Source: Vibrio sp. CAU 1672
GTDB lineage: Bacteria > Pseudomonadota > Gammaproteobacteria > Enterobacterales > Vibrionaceae
DNA length: 64,000 bases
Direction of reading: 5' to 3'
Assembly: GCF_029223195.1 (NCBI RefSeq)
Contig: NZ_JARHUF010000002.1
Coordinates: 1 to 64,000 of the forward strand
Part shown: piece after piece, positions 10,433 through 19,411 of the stretch
Position numbering within the stretch: the first letter of the stretch is position 1
How the letters are laid out: the number at the start of each line of letters is the position of its first letter
Notes under the pieces: generated by a model
Database searches by the model: none
Seen by the model: only the letters and a program-made list of their open reading frames with translations
Told to the model about the DNA's origin: nothing
Program-made: the position numbers and the translations under genes

Positions 10433-11677
10433 ATGAAATCGGTTTATGATTACGTCATTGTTGGTGGCGGTATTGTCGGCGTGTCGACAGCCTGGCAAAT
10501 GCAGCAACGTTTTCCTCAGAGTCATATCTTGCTGATTGAGAAAGAGGCGGCGCTGGCCAGGCATCAAACCGGTCATAATAGTGGCGTTATCCATGCGGGG
10601 GTATATTACCTGCCAGGGAGCCTGAAAGCTGAATTTTGTCAGCGGGGCGTGGAGCGTACCATGGCATTCTGCGCCGAGCATACTATTCCAGTGGAAAACT
10701 GCGGTAAGTTGCTGGTGGCGACCAATGAGACAGAAATCGTGCGTATGCATGCGCTGTTTAAACGTTGCCAGACTAACGGTATTGACGTCGAGTTGTTAGA
10801 TCAGGCACAACTGAAGTTGGCAGAACCAAACATAGAAGGTTTAGGTGCGATCTACGTCAAAGCAACCAGTATTGTGGATTATCGCCAGGTGACCGAAAAG
10901 ATGGCTCAGGATTTCCGGCGCTTGGGGGGGCAAATATGCTTAGGTACTAAGGTCACCGCCATTGAAGAGTTCGACGAAGAAGTGCAGCTGACTTGCAAGT
11001 CGGACGAAAACACCATGCAGGTTAACTGTAAATTTTTGATCTCCTGTAGTGGTTTAATGGCCGATCGGCTGACCCAAATGATGGGGATCCCGACCGATTT
11101 TCAGATCATCCCATATCGCGGTGAATACTATCGGCTCGACCCTAAACACAACCGGGTGGTGAACCATCTGATTTACCCTATCCCTGATCCTGATCTGCCC
11201 TTTCTCGGTGTGCATCTGACGCGGATGATTGATGGCTCGGTGACGGTTGGTCCCAATGCGGTGCAGGGCTGGAAGCGAGAAGGATATGCTAAGTTCAATT
11301 TCAGCCTGCGCGATACGTGGCAAATGCTTACTTTTACGGGTTTTTGGAAAGTGACCTGCAAGCACCTCCAGGCAGGGATAAGGGAGTTTATCAACTCTTG
11401 GTGGAAAGCCGGTTACTTAAAACAAGTGAATAAGTACTGCCCAGGCATTCAACGACAAGATCTGCAACCCTATCCGGCAGGAGTCCGTGCGCAAGCTGTG
11501 CTGGCTGACGGGACTTTAGTTCATGATTTCTTGTTTGCCGAGAGTCCCCGAAGTTTGCATGTGTGTAATGCGCCATCACCGGCGGCGACGTCTGCGCTGC
11601 CAATAGGGGAGTATGTATGCGATAAAGCCGCCGAGAAGTACCTCTCCGGCATGCATCATCACACTGGCAGCAGCTAA
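10433..11677 (+). CDS. lhgO: L-2-hydroxyglutarate oxidase
   Basis: A 414-residue FAD-dependent oxidoreductase of the LhgO/YgaF family, which oxidises L-2-hydroxyglutarate to 2-oxoglutarate and passes electrons to the membrane quinone pool. The N-terminal dinucleotide-binding motif is clear (VIVGGGIVGVSTAW, about residues 8-21), followed by the family's HNSGVIHAGVYY flavin-contact segment and IPYRGEYY. I take the ATG at 10433 after GAGAGGTGG; a GTG four codons upstream is possible. In E. coli the gene belongs to the csiD-lhgO-gab cluster, but here it stands alone. Confidence 0.9.
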   Translation: MKSVYDYVIVGGGIVGVSTAWQMQQRFPQSHILLIEKEAALARHQTGHNSGVIHAGVYYLPGSLKAEFCQRGVERTMAFCAEHTIPVENCGKLLVATNETEIVRMHALFKRCQTNGIDVELLDQAQLKLAEPNIEGLGAIYVKATSIVDYRQVTEKMAQDFRRLGGQICLGTKVTAIEEFDEEVQLTCKSDENTMQVNCKFLISCSGLMADRLTQMMGIPTDFQIIPYRGEYYRLDPKHNRVVNHLIYPIPDPDLPFLGVHLTRMIDGSVTVGPNAVQGWKREGYAKFNFSLRDTWQMLTFTGFWKVTCKHLQAGIREFINSWWKAGYLKQVNKYCPGIQRQDLQPYPAGVRAQAVLADGTLVHDFLFAESPRSLHVCNAPSPAATSALPIGEYVCDKAAEKYLSGMHHHTGSS

Positions 11678-11838
11678 AGTACTACGCGCCGAGATAGGCT
11701 CGCAGGGGCTAGGTTTAACCCGATCTACTCAGCAAGTTACCCGGCGTGCTGTAAAATACAGTGGCGGCTGGCTTATAACCCAAACTCCGTAGCAGAACGG
11801 TTACCCTGCAGGACTCACAGTATAATTGGAAGATGAAA

Positions 11839-12429
11839 ATGAAAGGCCGGATAGTTGAGTGGAATGATGCGAGAGGTTACGGATTTATTGTTGCCTTGGC
11901 TAATAAGCGAAAAGTGTTTTTCCATATTTCGTCGGTAAAAAACAGCAATGTTCGTCCCACGGTAGACGATAAAGTAATTTTTGAACTCAGCAAAGATAAC
12001 AAAGGTCGCCTGAGTGCTAACAGTGTCACCATCACCAGTGCTAAAAGCGTTCCGTTGACTGTTATGTTTGGTTGTAGTTACCTTGTGATGGTGTGTGCAT
12101 CCGTGATCCTGTTGCAAGGTGAATGGTTCTTCATTCCCGTCTATCTGTTTATGAGTTTGTGTAGCTATTTGATGTATGCGCGGGATAAACGGGCTGCCAT
12201 TAATGGAAACTGGCGAACGTCTGAAAGCTCTCTGCATATGGTGTCGCTGTTAGGCGGTTGGCCGGGCGCATTGTGTGCGCAAAATCTGCTACGGCACAAA
12301 TCGAAGAAGCAGCCGTTTAAAATGATATTGTGGTTAACGGTCTTAATTAATACCGCTGCGTTTATCTGGACTTTTACTGCGGCAGGTAATGAAATGATTC
12401 AAACTGTACTGCTGAATATGCCGTTTTAA
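11839..12429 (+). CDS. Cold-shock domain plus DUF1294 membrane protein
   Basis: A 196-residue protein that joins an N-terminal cold-shock-like nucleic-acid-binding fold (MKGRIVEWNDARGYGFI, then VFFHISSV, residues 1-65) to a DUF1294 membrane part with about four helices (residues 78-190) and the family motif DKRAA followed by LLGGWPGAL. The first domain suggests RNA or single-stranded DNA binding at the membrane, though the function of the family is unknown. The ATG at 11839 has GGAAG six bases before it; the in-frame ATG at 11833 has no spacing. Confidence 0.85.
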   Translation: MKGRIVEWNDARGYGFIVALANKRKVFFHISSVKNSNVRPTVDDKVIFELSKDNKGRLSANSVTITSAKSVPLTVMFGCSYLVMVCASVILLQGEWFFIPVYLFMSLCSYLMYARDKRAAINGNWRTSESSLHMVSLLGGWPGALCAQNLLRHKSKKQPFKMILWLTVLINTAAFIWTFTAAGNEMIQTVLLNMPF

Positions 12430-12703
12430 TGGTTGGCTGGTATTCATCTTGGATCTCGCGGCGAGAGTGGCGTTTATCGCAACAGATAGCCAGGGTGAGA
12501 TTAGGATAATGCCTGGTGATAGTGATTGGGTCACTCACTCAGACGGTAACCACGGATATATCGGTAAACCTCCTGACACAGTGATAGCACTGAGCTTGTG
12601 AAATTGAGCGGCGACTCACTGACATCCAGCCAGAAAATGCACTATATTGATTGGGTCAGAGACAAAGTGTTTCTGGCTTTGTTTTATCAGGAGGACGAAA
12701 ACG

Positions 12704-12802
12704 ATGAGAATGAAAGACATTCTTGATAGCCGTTTGAAGCTGTCGTTCTGGTATAACCTTGACTACGGTTTATCACTTCTGAGCAAAATCACCTTAGGTT
12801 AA
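12704..12802 (+). CDS. tnaC: TnaC-type leader peptide of the tryptophanase gene
   Basis: A 32-codon open frame with a strong ribosome-binding site (CAGGAGG, ending nine bases before the ATG), placed 98 bases before tnaA. It contains WYNLD (residues 16-20), which matches the W-x-N-x-D core of known TnaC peptides, where the tryptophan and aspartate make the ribosome stall when free tryptophan is high. Stalling then keeps Rho from ending transcription before tnaA. Oddly, the peptide ends in TLG and a TAA stop and has no proline, whereas E. coli TnaC ends in the functionally essential proline before TGA. The spacer after it (12803-12900) is T-rich, suiting Rho-dependent control. The region 12430-12703 before it should hold the tna promoter, but I could not identify a convincing CRP site. 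Confidence 0.75.
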   Translation: MRMKDILDSRLKLSFWYNLDYGLSLLSKITLG

Positions 12803-12900
12803 TTTCCTCAATGCACTCGCATTGAAAAGCATATTAGTTATTTGTTTTTTAATACTTTACGCGCCAGATAGCGTAGGGTTATGCATACAAGGAAATTGAC

Positions 12901-14301
12901 ATGAAACGCATTCCAGAACCTTTCCGGATAAAAATGGTTGAGCCGATCAAAATGACCACCCTGGCAGATCGTGAGGTCGCCTTGAAAGAGGCCGGTTACA
13001 ATCCGTTCTTACTTCGTAGTGACGATGTCTATATCGATCTGCTGACCGATTCAGGCACCGGTGCGATGAGTGATAATCAGTGGGCGGGATTAATGCTGGG
13101 AGATGAATCCTATGCCGGTAGCCGCAATTATTTCAATCTGTGTAAAGCGGTGGAACATTTTTTCGGCTATAAACTGACGGTGCCGGCTCATCAGGGGCGT
13201 GGGGCCGAGCAAATTCTGTTTCCGGCGCTGATTGAGCGGATGCGCCGTGTCCGCGGCGGGACTGAGCCGGTATTCATTTCTAACTACCACTTCGATACAA
13301 CAGCAGGCCATATTGAGCTTAATGGGGGTAAGGCGATTAATGTCGTCACCCAAGAGGCATTCGACACTACCACGCCTTATGACTGGAAAGGTAACTTTGA
13401 TCTGGACAAATTGGTGGCCACCATTGAAGCGCATGGGGCAAACAATATTTGCGCCATTATTACTACGGTGACGTGTAATAGCTCGGGAGGTCAGCCGGTG
13501 TCGATGGAAAATATGCGCAGCGTGTATGAGATCGCCGGCAAATACGACATTCCGGTGGTGATTGATTCGGCGCGCTATTGTGAAAACGCGTATTTCATTA
13601 AACAGCGTGAAACCGGCTACGGCGATAAATCGATTCTCGAGATCATCCGTGAAATGTACCAGTATGGTGATATGCTGACGATGTCGGCGAAGAAAGATCC
13701 GATGGTCAATATCGGCGGGATGTGCTGTATTCGAGATCATCAGGAATTGTTCCAGGCAGTGCAAACCCGCTGTGTGCCGATGGAAGGCTTTGTTACTTAT
13801 GGCGGAATGGCCGGGCGGGATATGGAAGCGCTGGCACGCGGCCTGTATGAAGGTGCAGATGAGGATTACCTTCACTACCGGATCAGTCAGGTGCAGTATC
13901 TGGGAGAGCGCCTACGCGAAGGGGGGATCCCGATCCAGTATCCGACCGGAGGGCACGCCGTGTTTGTCGATGCGGCGAAGATCCTGCCGGATATTCCGGC
14001 CGGGCAGTTTCCGGCTCAGGTGTTGTGTAATGCGTTGTACTTAGAAGCGGGCATTCGGGCGGTGGAGATTGGTTCATTACTGTTAGGTCGGGATCCGGAA
14101 ACCGGCCAGCAGAAAGTCTCAGAGCTGGAGTTGATGCGGCTGACCATACCACGCCGTGTTTACACCAATGACCACATGGATTACATCGCAGATGCCATTA
14201 TCGAATTAAAACAGCGTGCGGGTGAACTGAAGGGGCTGACCTTTGAGTATGAGCCGCCAGTGTTGCGTCACTTTACTGCCCGATTCCGTGAAATCGACTA
14301 A
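12901..14301 (+). CDS. tnaA: Tryptophanase
   Basis: A 466-residue PLP-dependent lyase that splits L-tryptophan into indole, pyruvate and ammonia. It aligns with E. coli TnaA from [17 protein letters not shown] onward. The PLP-binding lysine lies in [14 protein letters not shown] (about residues 261-274), and the cofactor-contacting aspartate in VVIDSARY. The organism should therefore be indole-positive. The E. coli operon continues with the permease tnaB, but here a terminator follows at once, so tryptophan uptake must come from elsewhere. Regulation by the upstream TnaC-type leader is expected. Confidence 0.96.
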   Translation: MKRIPEPFRIKMVEPIKMTTLADREVALKEAGYNPFLLRSDDVYIDLLTDSGTGAMSDNQWAGLMLGDESYAGSRNYFNLCKAVEHFFGYKLTVPAHQGRGAEQILFPALIERMRRVRGGTEPVFISNYHFDTTAGHIELNGGKAINVVTQEAFDTTTPYDWKGNFDLDKLVATIEAHGANNICAIITTVTCNSSGGQPVSMENMRSVYEIAGKYDIPVVIDSARYCENAYFIKQRETGYGDKSILEIIREMYQYGDMLTMSAKKDPMVNIGGMCCIRDHQELFQAVQTRCVPMEGFVTYGGMAGRDMEALARGLYEGADEDYLHYRISQVQYLGERLREGGIPIQYPTGGHAVFVDAAKILPDIPAGQFPAQVLCNALYLEAGIRAVEIGSLLLGRDPETGQQKVSELELMRLTIPRRVYTNDHMDYIADAIIELKQRAGELKGLTFEYEPPVLRHFTARFREID

Positions 14302-14331
14302 CTCTGCACAGTAAGTCGCTGCTGGAGATGC

Positions 14332-14358
14332 AAAAGGCCGCAAATTTGCGGTCTTTTT
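14332..14358 (+). terminator. Intrinsic terminator after tnaA
   Basis: GGCCGCAAA (14336-14344) pairs with TTTGCGGTC (14345-14353), followed by TTTTTAA. It ends the tnaC-tnaA transcript without tnaB. Confidence 0.75.
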
Positions 14359-14373
14359 AATTTGGCAGATTAA

Positions 14374-14985
14374 TCAGGCCAGCTCGAGGGAGATCCGGAC
14401 AAACTGTTCGTCTTGGTACTGAACCGAATAGGTGAAAGTGTTGTTGGCGTAAATACTGCCTAAAAACAGCGATCGTTGACTCATCGGGCCGCGGAACAGC
14501 ATTGAAATTGGGCTGATCAGGGCGTTGTTATCATCAAAGTGCTGGTTAAGGTTCGATGACAGTACGCACAGTAAACAGCCCAGTTCATCATGAGTCAGGT
14601 CGACATCTTCCGGGCGTGATAGCAATACCGTGGTGCCAAGCTTTTTTTCAATCTCATTGATTAGCAGTAAGTAACTGTCTAAGTGCGGTTGTGGGTTACC
14701 GGGTTTATCAGCCCCCACACAGCGCTCAAGCAGGGCTTCGAGGTTACCATTTTCACCTTTTGCCTGTTGAGTCAGTGACTTTAATGGCTTCTTAATCTGT
14801 TTGTAGCGATTACTTTTCAGTTTGGGTTTAAGCCATTTCTGCAGAATGTCATTGCGCTGCTTAAGTGATAGTGGCAGGGAGGCAGAATGGATTTTAAAAT
14901 GCAGGTGCAGTAAGGCGTGTACAGCAAGCTCACTCAGAAGTTGATTGGCATCTGTCAACGGTTTTGCCTGCTTTGAAATTTGCAT
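14374..14985 (-). CDS. DUF2913-like hypothetical protein
   Basis: A 203-residue soluble protein. The segment LLSELAVHALLHLHFKI followed by RNDILQKWLKPKLKSNRYKQIKK resembles the DUF2913 family of uncharacterised Vibrio and Photobacterium proteins. It has no signal peptide or membrane segment, and no catalytic motif is visible. The tRNA-Leu gene ends 35 bases upstream of it on the same strand, so it may be read through from the tRNA promoter. The start is uncertain: ATG at 14985, or a TTG three codons earlier. The function is unknown. Confidence 0.6.
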   Translation of the reverse strand: MQISKQAKPLTDANQLLSELAVHALLHLHFKIHSASLPLSLKQRNDILQKWLKPKLKSNRYKQIKKPLKSLTQQAKGENGNLEALLERCVGADKPGNPQPHLDSYLLLINEIEKKLGTTVLLSRPEDVDLTHDELGCLLCVLSSNLNQHFDDNNALISPISMLFRGPMSQRSLFLGSIYANNTFTYSVQYQDEQFVRISLELA

Positions 14986-15019
14986 TGCACTCAAACGAAA
15001 TATTCTAAAAGAAGGATAA

Positions 15020-15103
15020 TGGTGCCGAGAGAGGGACTCGAACCCTCACACCTAAGGCACTAGCACCTCATGCTAGCGTGTCTACCAATTTCACCATCTC
15101 GGC
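15020..15103 (-). tRNA. tRNA-Leu (anticodon GAG)
   Basis: An 84-base minus-strand tRNA. Acceptor 5' GCCGAGA pairs with the 3' TCTCGGC, and CCA is encoded (15020-15022). The D arm reads TGGTAGACAC, the anticodon stem CTAGC/GCTAG encloses the loop ATGAGGT with anticodon GAG, there is a leucine-type long variable arm, and the T arm contains GGTTCGAGTCC. It decodes CUC and CUU. Confidence 0.95.
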
Positions 15104-15424
15104 AACATAAGACTCTGGAAACAGAGGATGCTTCGAAAGGAAGCAGAACGGATTGTATATCCAAAACCACCTGGTTGGCGAGGATTAAGTTGCACAAATT
15201 GGTGATTTTTGGTTTGTTTGCCTGTTTCTTATTCACTTTATCTTCCTCATCAATAAAAAACACAGAATAGCGCTACTTTTGTTAATAGTATGATGCTTAA
15301 AATGTGATTTTGCGCACTAAATGACCGCTTGAACGTTTGCCTAAATAAATGTGATGAATATCTCGTTCGGTTGGCTATACTTGCGTCCCGTTTAAGCGGG
15401 AATTAGGGTTTCGTTGTTCAGGAC

Positions 15425-15660
15425 CCTTACCCATACAAGCCGTCACAAGGAGCAGGCGGAGTGCTGAATCAACTTCACACTCACCCGCAGTGAATGACCC
15501 CACGGACCGGACCAGCTAAGTTCAATTGCTTGTATAAGGTAAAAAGATGTCGAACTATTCGTTCTATCACTTTCGATCTAAGAATGCGCTGTCATTCAAT
15601 GTGCTGTATCCCTCCTCTGCCACTTTTGGCAGTCCCCTTTCTTTTTCTATTTTTCAGTAG
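15425..15660 (+). promoter_or_regulatory. Structured leader of the nucleoside transporter gene
   Basis: The 5' region contains a long-range helix: ATACAAGC (15433-15440) pairs perfectly with GCTTGTAT (15528-15535), extended by CCTT/AAGG with an ACCC bulge. Inside lie further complementary pieces (GCGG-AGTG with CACT-CCGC). After it come a 37-codon open frame and a short hairpin (15617-15632) followed by a T-rich tract, which could act as an attenuator. The arrangement resembles a riboswitch or attenuator, but I do not recognise a known class. Confidence 0.4.
15547..15660 (+). CDS. Possible 37-residue leader peptide
   Basis: An open frame that starts ATG eight bases after AAGG and ends TAG nine bases before the transporter start. 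It encodes a peptide rich in serine, phenylalanine and tyrosine (MSNYSFYHFRSKNALSF then SFSIFQ). The hairpin and T-rich tract lie inside its last third, so ribosomes translating it would cover the hairpin. This is the arrangement of a translational attenuator, but the frame may be chance. Confidence 0.35.
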   Translation: MSNYSFYHFRSKNALSFNVLYPSSATFGSPLSFSIFQ

Positions 15661-15669
15661 GTCAATGTG

Positions 15670-16878
15670 ATGAGTGTTCTATTTAGTTTATTTGGTGTTG
15701 TTGCACTGATCGGTTGTGCATTCTTACTTTCTGAAAGCCGCGCGGCGATCAACTGGAAAACCGTTTCGCGAGCTTTGTTGCTGCAGATGGGATTTGCGGC
15801 CCTGGTGCTCTATTTCCCCTGGGGGCAAGCAGCGCTCGCCGGTCTAAGCAGCGGAGTCTCGGGGTTGCTGAGTTTCGCTGATGAGGGGATCAAGTTCCTG
15901 TTTGGTGACCTCGCTTCTACTGGTTTTATCTTTGCCATTCGTGTTCTTCCTATCATCATCTTCTTCAGTGCCCTTATCTCTGCCCTTTACTACTTGGGGA
16001 TCATGCAAAAAGTTATTCAGTTTATTGGCGGTGCTATCCAGAAGTTTCTGGGCACGAGTAAAGCTGAATCTCTGGTGGCTACCGGTAACATCTTTTTGTC
16101 ACAAGGGGAATCACCGCTGTTGATCCGCCCATTTTTGTCCAAAATGACCCGCTCGGAGTTATTTGCTGTGATGGCAGGCGGTATGGCTTCAGTCGCAGGC
16201 AGTGTGCTGGGTGGTTACGCCGGACTGGGCGTGGAGCTGAAGTACTTGATTGCCGCGAGCTTTATGGCCGCACCGGGAAGCCTGATGATGGCGAAAATTA
16301 TCGTGCCAGAGCGTCAGACGCCAAGTGATTACACGGAAATTGAGCTGGATAAATCAGATGAAAGCAATGTCATCGATGCACTGGCCAGTGGTGCGATGGG
16401 GGGTATGAAGGTTGCGGTTGCGGTCGGTACTATGCTGATTGCGTTTGTTAGTGTGATTGCGATGGTGAATACCGGGCTGGAAAACCTGGGTGAGATGTTT
16501 GGTTTCAGCGGTATCACCCTGCAAGCCGTGCTGGGTTATCTGTTCTCGCCGTTGGCATGGCTGATTGGCGTACCAAGCCATGAAATCCTGGCTGCCGGTT
16601 CGTACATTGGCCAGAAAGTGGTGATGAACGAGTTTGTGGCTTTCATCGATTTTGTCCAGAATAAAGCCTTGTTGTCGGAACATTCTCAAGTGATCATCAC
16701 TTTTGCATTGTGTGGTTTCGCTAACATTGGTTCTATCGCAATCCAACTTGGCTCCATTGGTGTGATGGCACCTGAGCGCCGCAAGGATGTCGCCAGCCTG
16801 GGGCTAAAAGCGGTTGCCGCCGGTACACTGGCGAACCTGATGAGTGCATGTTTGGCTGGTATTTTTATCGCCTTGTAA
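15670..16878 (+). CDS. Concentrative nucleoside transporter (NupC/CNT family)
   Basis: A 402-residue polytopic inner-membrane protein of the CNT family, which imports nucleosides with a sodium or proton gradient. The conserved nucleoside and ion-binding segment NIFLSQGESPLLIRPFL (about residues 140-156) and the later GVPSHEILAAGSYIGQKVV (about 302-320) are in place, as in the structurally known V. cholerae CNT. The ATG at 15670 is preceded by an in-frame GTG at 15667; both are served by the AGGT upstream. The gene has its own long leader and a strong terminator. Which nucleosides it prefers cannot be read from sequence here. Confidence 0.92.
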   Translation: MSVLFSLFGVVALIGCAFLLSESRAAINWKTVSRALLLQMGFAALVLYFPWGQAALAGLSSGVSGLLSFADEGIKFLFGDLASTGFIFAIRVLPIIIFFSALISALYYLGIMQKVIQFIGGAIQKFLGTSKAESLVATGNIFLSQGESPLLIRPFLSKMTRSELFAVMAGGMASVAGSVLGGYAGLGVELKYLIAASFMAAPGSLMMAKIIVPERQTPSDYTEIELDKSDESNVIDALASGAMGGMKVAVAVGTMLIAFVSVIAMVNTGLENLGEMFGFSGITLQAVLGYLFSPLAWLIGVPSHEILAAGSYIGQKVVMNEFVAFIDFVQNKALLSEHSQVIITFALCGFANIGSIAIQLGSIGVMAPERRKDVASLGLKAVAAGTLANLMSACLAGIFIAL

Positions 16879-16906
16879 GCTTGTCAGTTTTAAAGCCTTA
16901 ATCTGT

Positions 16907-16935
16907 AAAAACCGCCGTATTGGCGGTTTTTTTAT
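16907..16935 (+). terminator. Intrinsic terminator after the nucleoside transporter gene
   Basis: A 10-bp stem (16907-16916 with 16922-16931) followed by further T residues; a classic terminator between convergent genes. Confidence 0.88.
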
Positions 16936-16999
16936 AGGCAGCCTTTATTCGGCTAACATACGGCATTTAAGGGGGGATGCTGAGCCGGATAGGGCGATA

Positions 17000-17608
17000 T
17001 TAACCTGCTGTCAGTATGTTACGAAAAGTCAGATTGATCCGGGCGTGTTTAGGCTTTGCCGTTTTCGGCACACTGTGTTGCCAGTGATGCTGCAGTTCTC
17101 CGGTCATGATCAACAAGGAGCCGTGTGGCAACTCGTATTCAAGCTGGGTTTGGCTGCGTAAATGGCGCAGTAAAAAGCGGCGAGACTCGCCTAAGCTCAG
17201 GGAGGCGATCACCGGGTTTTTCCCTAGTTCTGGTTCATTATCCTGATGCCATCCCATTGAGTCCCGGCCATCCCGATACAAATTAGCCAAAACAGAGTTG
17301 AAATTCGTGCTGCACACCGCCCCGCAGCGCTGGCTGAGCATTTTTAGCTCCGGTGTCCAGGGGTGGGGCTCCATGGTTAATCCGGAGTAACGGTAGCGGG
17401 CATCACCGTGCCATGATTGTAGCCGAGGCTGTAATACCGAGCGGCCAAACAGGGTAATGGCTTTTTGTTCCCAAGGTAGGTCGTGCAGAAGGAGATCCAG
17501 CAGGTGGTCTGCTTCGTGACCGGGTAGAAAATCGGTCTGATAAAAAAGCCGGCCCTGGGTTATTGCTTGCCAATTTGAGCTTTGAAAAAAATCGCCTTGT
17601 ACTTGCAT
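17000..17608 (-). CDS. alkB: AlkB-like 2-oxoglutarate-dependent DNA repair dioxygenase
   Basis: A 202-residue Fe(II)/2-oxoglutarate dioxygenase of the AlkB family (closer in layout to ALKBH2/3 than to E. coli AlkB), which removes alkyl groups from DNA or RNA bases by oxidation. The fold motifs are present: NSVLANLYRDGRDSMGWHQD supplies the HxD iron ligands (about residues 130-132), the second histidine is in HHWQHSVPK (about 174-185), and the 2-oxoglutarate-binding arginines are in RINLTFR near the C-terminus. It is a single gene and no ada gene adjoins it. Confidence 0.9.
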   Translation of the reverse strand: MQVQGDFFQSSNWQAITQGRLFYQTDFLPGHEADHLLDLLLHDLPWEQKAITLFGRSVLQPRLQSWHGDARYRYSGLTMEPHPWTPELKMLSQRCGAVCSTNFNSVLANLYRDGRDSMGWHQDNEPELGKNPVIASLSLGESRRFLLRHLRSQTQLEYELPHGSLLIMTGELQHHWQHSVPKTAKPKHARINLTFRNILTAG

Positions 17609-17746
17609 CCCACTTTGCCTTAGTAATTGGTTAAATTAGTCGATATTAGTTACTTAAATAATTTTACATGGTTATCATTTACTCAGTAACTATATCAGCA
17701 GTGGATGGAACTGGCATGCTATGCCGGCAAGTCGAATGGAAATTTG

Positions 17747-19105
17747 ATGCATTATTCGATCAGGAAACCGTATTATTTTGCGCTTTTTTTCTGCGCGTTT
17801 TTTTTGTTGTGTATTGCCGTTATTGAGCTTTTACATCGAAGCCAGGTCACTATCCAGCGGGAGCAGGTGCAACTCGGGGCGAAAGAGCAGCTCTCTAACT
17901 TGCGTTTTAACTTAGAGGCAGAGCTAGTCGCTGATATTTATCAAGTCAGTACACTGGCGTCATTGGTGTCGCTGCGTTCTGATCTTGATGAAGATGACTG
18001 GGCATTGGCTGCCAGCCGTATTTTGGCTAGAAGCCACTATATTAAAATCATTGGGATTGCCGAGAACGATATAGTCGGGCATATCTTCCCGCGGCAAGGC
18101 AATCAGCAGATGATCGGTGTTGATTACCAGACGGTTCCGCAGCAATGGGAGCAGGTGCAAAAAGCCCGCACGATTGAAGAAGCTTTTATCGCAGGGCCGG
18201 TTTCACTGGTTCAGGGAGGGAAAGGGCTGATTGTGCGTGTGCCCGCTTTCCGGGATCCGCCTATCAATAAACAGTACTGGGGCGTGATCAGTGCGGTGAT
18301 AGATTTAGAACAGTTCCTGCTTGACGTGGGGGTAATTGACTTTGCCCGGCAATATAAGCTGGTTATTCGTGGTGAGAATAGCAGCGGAGAGCAAGGTCGA
18401 GTCTTTTTCGGCCAGGAGGGGGCGCCGGATTCGGTGTATGCCAGAGAGCGGGTTCGCTTTCCTTATGGTGGTTGGGGGTTGGCAGTTTCTTCTGACGGAG
18501 AAGTGGAAAAGCAGATCCCATGGCATGTCATGAATATGGTCCGTCTGGCCGGATATCCGATTTTAGTGTTACTGTGCCTTTCCCTTCTGACCATTTACCG
18601 GCTGTATGTTATCGCCGAAAGCCGTGCGTTGCACGATGAGCTGACAGCGTTACCCAACCGCCGTTTTTTTATGCATTCGTTTAAAGCTCAGTTTGAACTG
18701 GCACAGCGCTATCGACAACAACATCGCTTTGCCCTGATCAATGTGGATTTGGATCGCTTTAAGTACATTAACGATACCTTTGGTCATGAGGCCGGCGATA
18801 GGGTCCTGAAAGCGTGTGCAGAGCGGATCACGACCCAATTGCGCCGTTCCGATATGGTGGCCAGAATGGGAGGGGATGAGTTTCTGCTGATTGTCCATCA
18901 GCTGACAAAAGAGGATGACCTACAGCGATTGCTTAAGAAACTCCGCTACGCGTTGTGTTCTACACCAGTCGGCTATGACGGCCAGGCTATTTATTTGAGC
19001 GTTAGTATGGGAGCTTCGATATTTGAGCCTGGGCTGCACTCGCCAGAACAGATGTTAAAAATCGCAGATGAAAGAATGTATCAACAAAAACATTTGGGTG
19101 AATGA
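17747..19105 (+). CDS. Diguanylate cyclase with periplasmic sensor domain
   Basis: A 452-residue protein with a first membrane helix (about residues 9-30), a periplasmic region (about 31-275) that resembles a CHASE-type sensor, a second membrane helix (about 276-297) and a GGDEF domain (about 305-450). The motif reads MGGDEF and the inhibitory RxxD site is intact (RRSDMVARMGGDEF), so it should make cyclic di-GMP under product control. I prefer the ATG at 17747 (TGGA six bases before it, followed by a basic residue pair and the helix); an in-frame ATG at 17705 would add 14 residues. The ligand is unknown. It lies just upstream of the qrr control region on the same strand. Confidence 0.88.
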   Translation: MHYSIRKPYYFALFFCAFFLLCIAVIELLHRSQVTIQREQVQLGAKEQLSNLRFNLEAELVADIYQVSTLASLVSLRSDLDEDDWALAASRILARSHYIKIIGIAENDIVGHIFPRQGNQQMIGVDYQTVPQQWEQVQKARTIEEAFIAGPVSLVQGGKGLIVRVPAFRDPPINKQYWGVISAVIDLEQFLLDVGVIDFARQYKLVIRGENSSGEQGRVFFGQEGAPDSVYARERVRFPYGGWGLAVSSDGEVEKQIPWHVMNMVRLAGYPILVLLCLSLLTIYRLYVIAESRALHDELTALPNRRFFMHSFKAQFELAQRYRQQHRFALINVDLDRFKYINDTFGHEAGDRVLKACAERITTQLRRSDMVARMGGDEFLLIVHQLTKEDDLQRLLKKLRYALCSTPVGYDGQAIYLSVSMGASIFEPGLHSPEQMLKIADERMYQQKHLGE

Positions 19106-19297
19106 GCCCGTTGATCTCTTCCCCTAGCCAAGCGGCTAAGGTGTTGAATTTCTGATCAGACTCTCTGTTTAGCAACCTAAAGGTGAATTTCGGTTGTAAC
19201 TGATAAGCAGGGGTGCAATCCGGAGTAACCACATATCGATCATGGCTACTGATAACCAGATTAATGCAACCAGATGCATTGGCACATTGTGACAAGT

Positions 19298-19323
19298 TTG
19301 CATTTTGCAATTGCAATATGCAA
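19298..19323 (+). promoter_or_regulatory. Two tandem LuxO binding sites
   Basis: TTGCATTTTGCAA (19298-19310) and TTGCAATATGCAA (19311-19323) abut exactly. Both match the LuxO operator TTGCA-W3-TGCAA without a mismatch. They lie about 60 bases before a sigma-54 promoter, the right place for a bacterial enhancer-binding protein. Confidence 0.9.
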
Positions 19324-19385
19324 ATAATCTGGTTAATTAACATTCGATATGCATCTAAAACCAACAAAATAGGCCAATATAAAGT

Positions 19386-19400
19386 TGGCACACTTCATGC
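19386..19400 (+). promoter_or_regulatory. Sigma-54 promoter of qrr
   Basis: TGGCAC (19386-19391) and ATGC (19397-19400) place the -24 GG and -12 GC twelve bases apart, as sigma-54 requires. Transcription should begin near 19412. Confidence 0.88.
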
Positions 19401-19411
19401 TTTAGTAATAG

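Noticed and set aside
12590..12620. Possible CRP site before tnaC (TGTGA and CTCAC)
   Set aside because: The half-sites are 13 bases apart instead of six, so they do not form a CRP site.
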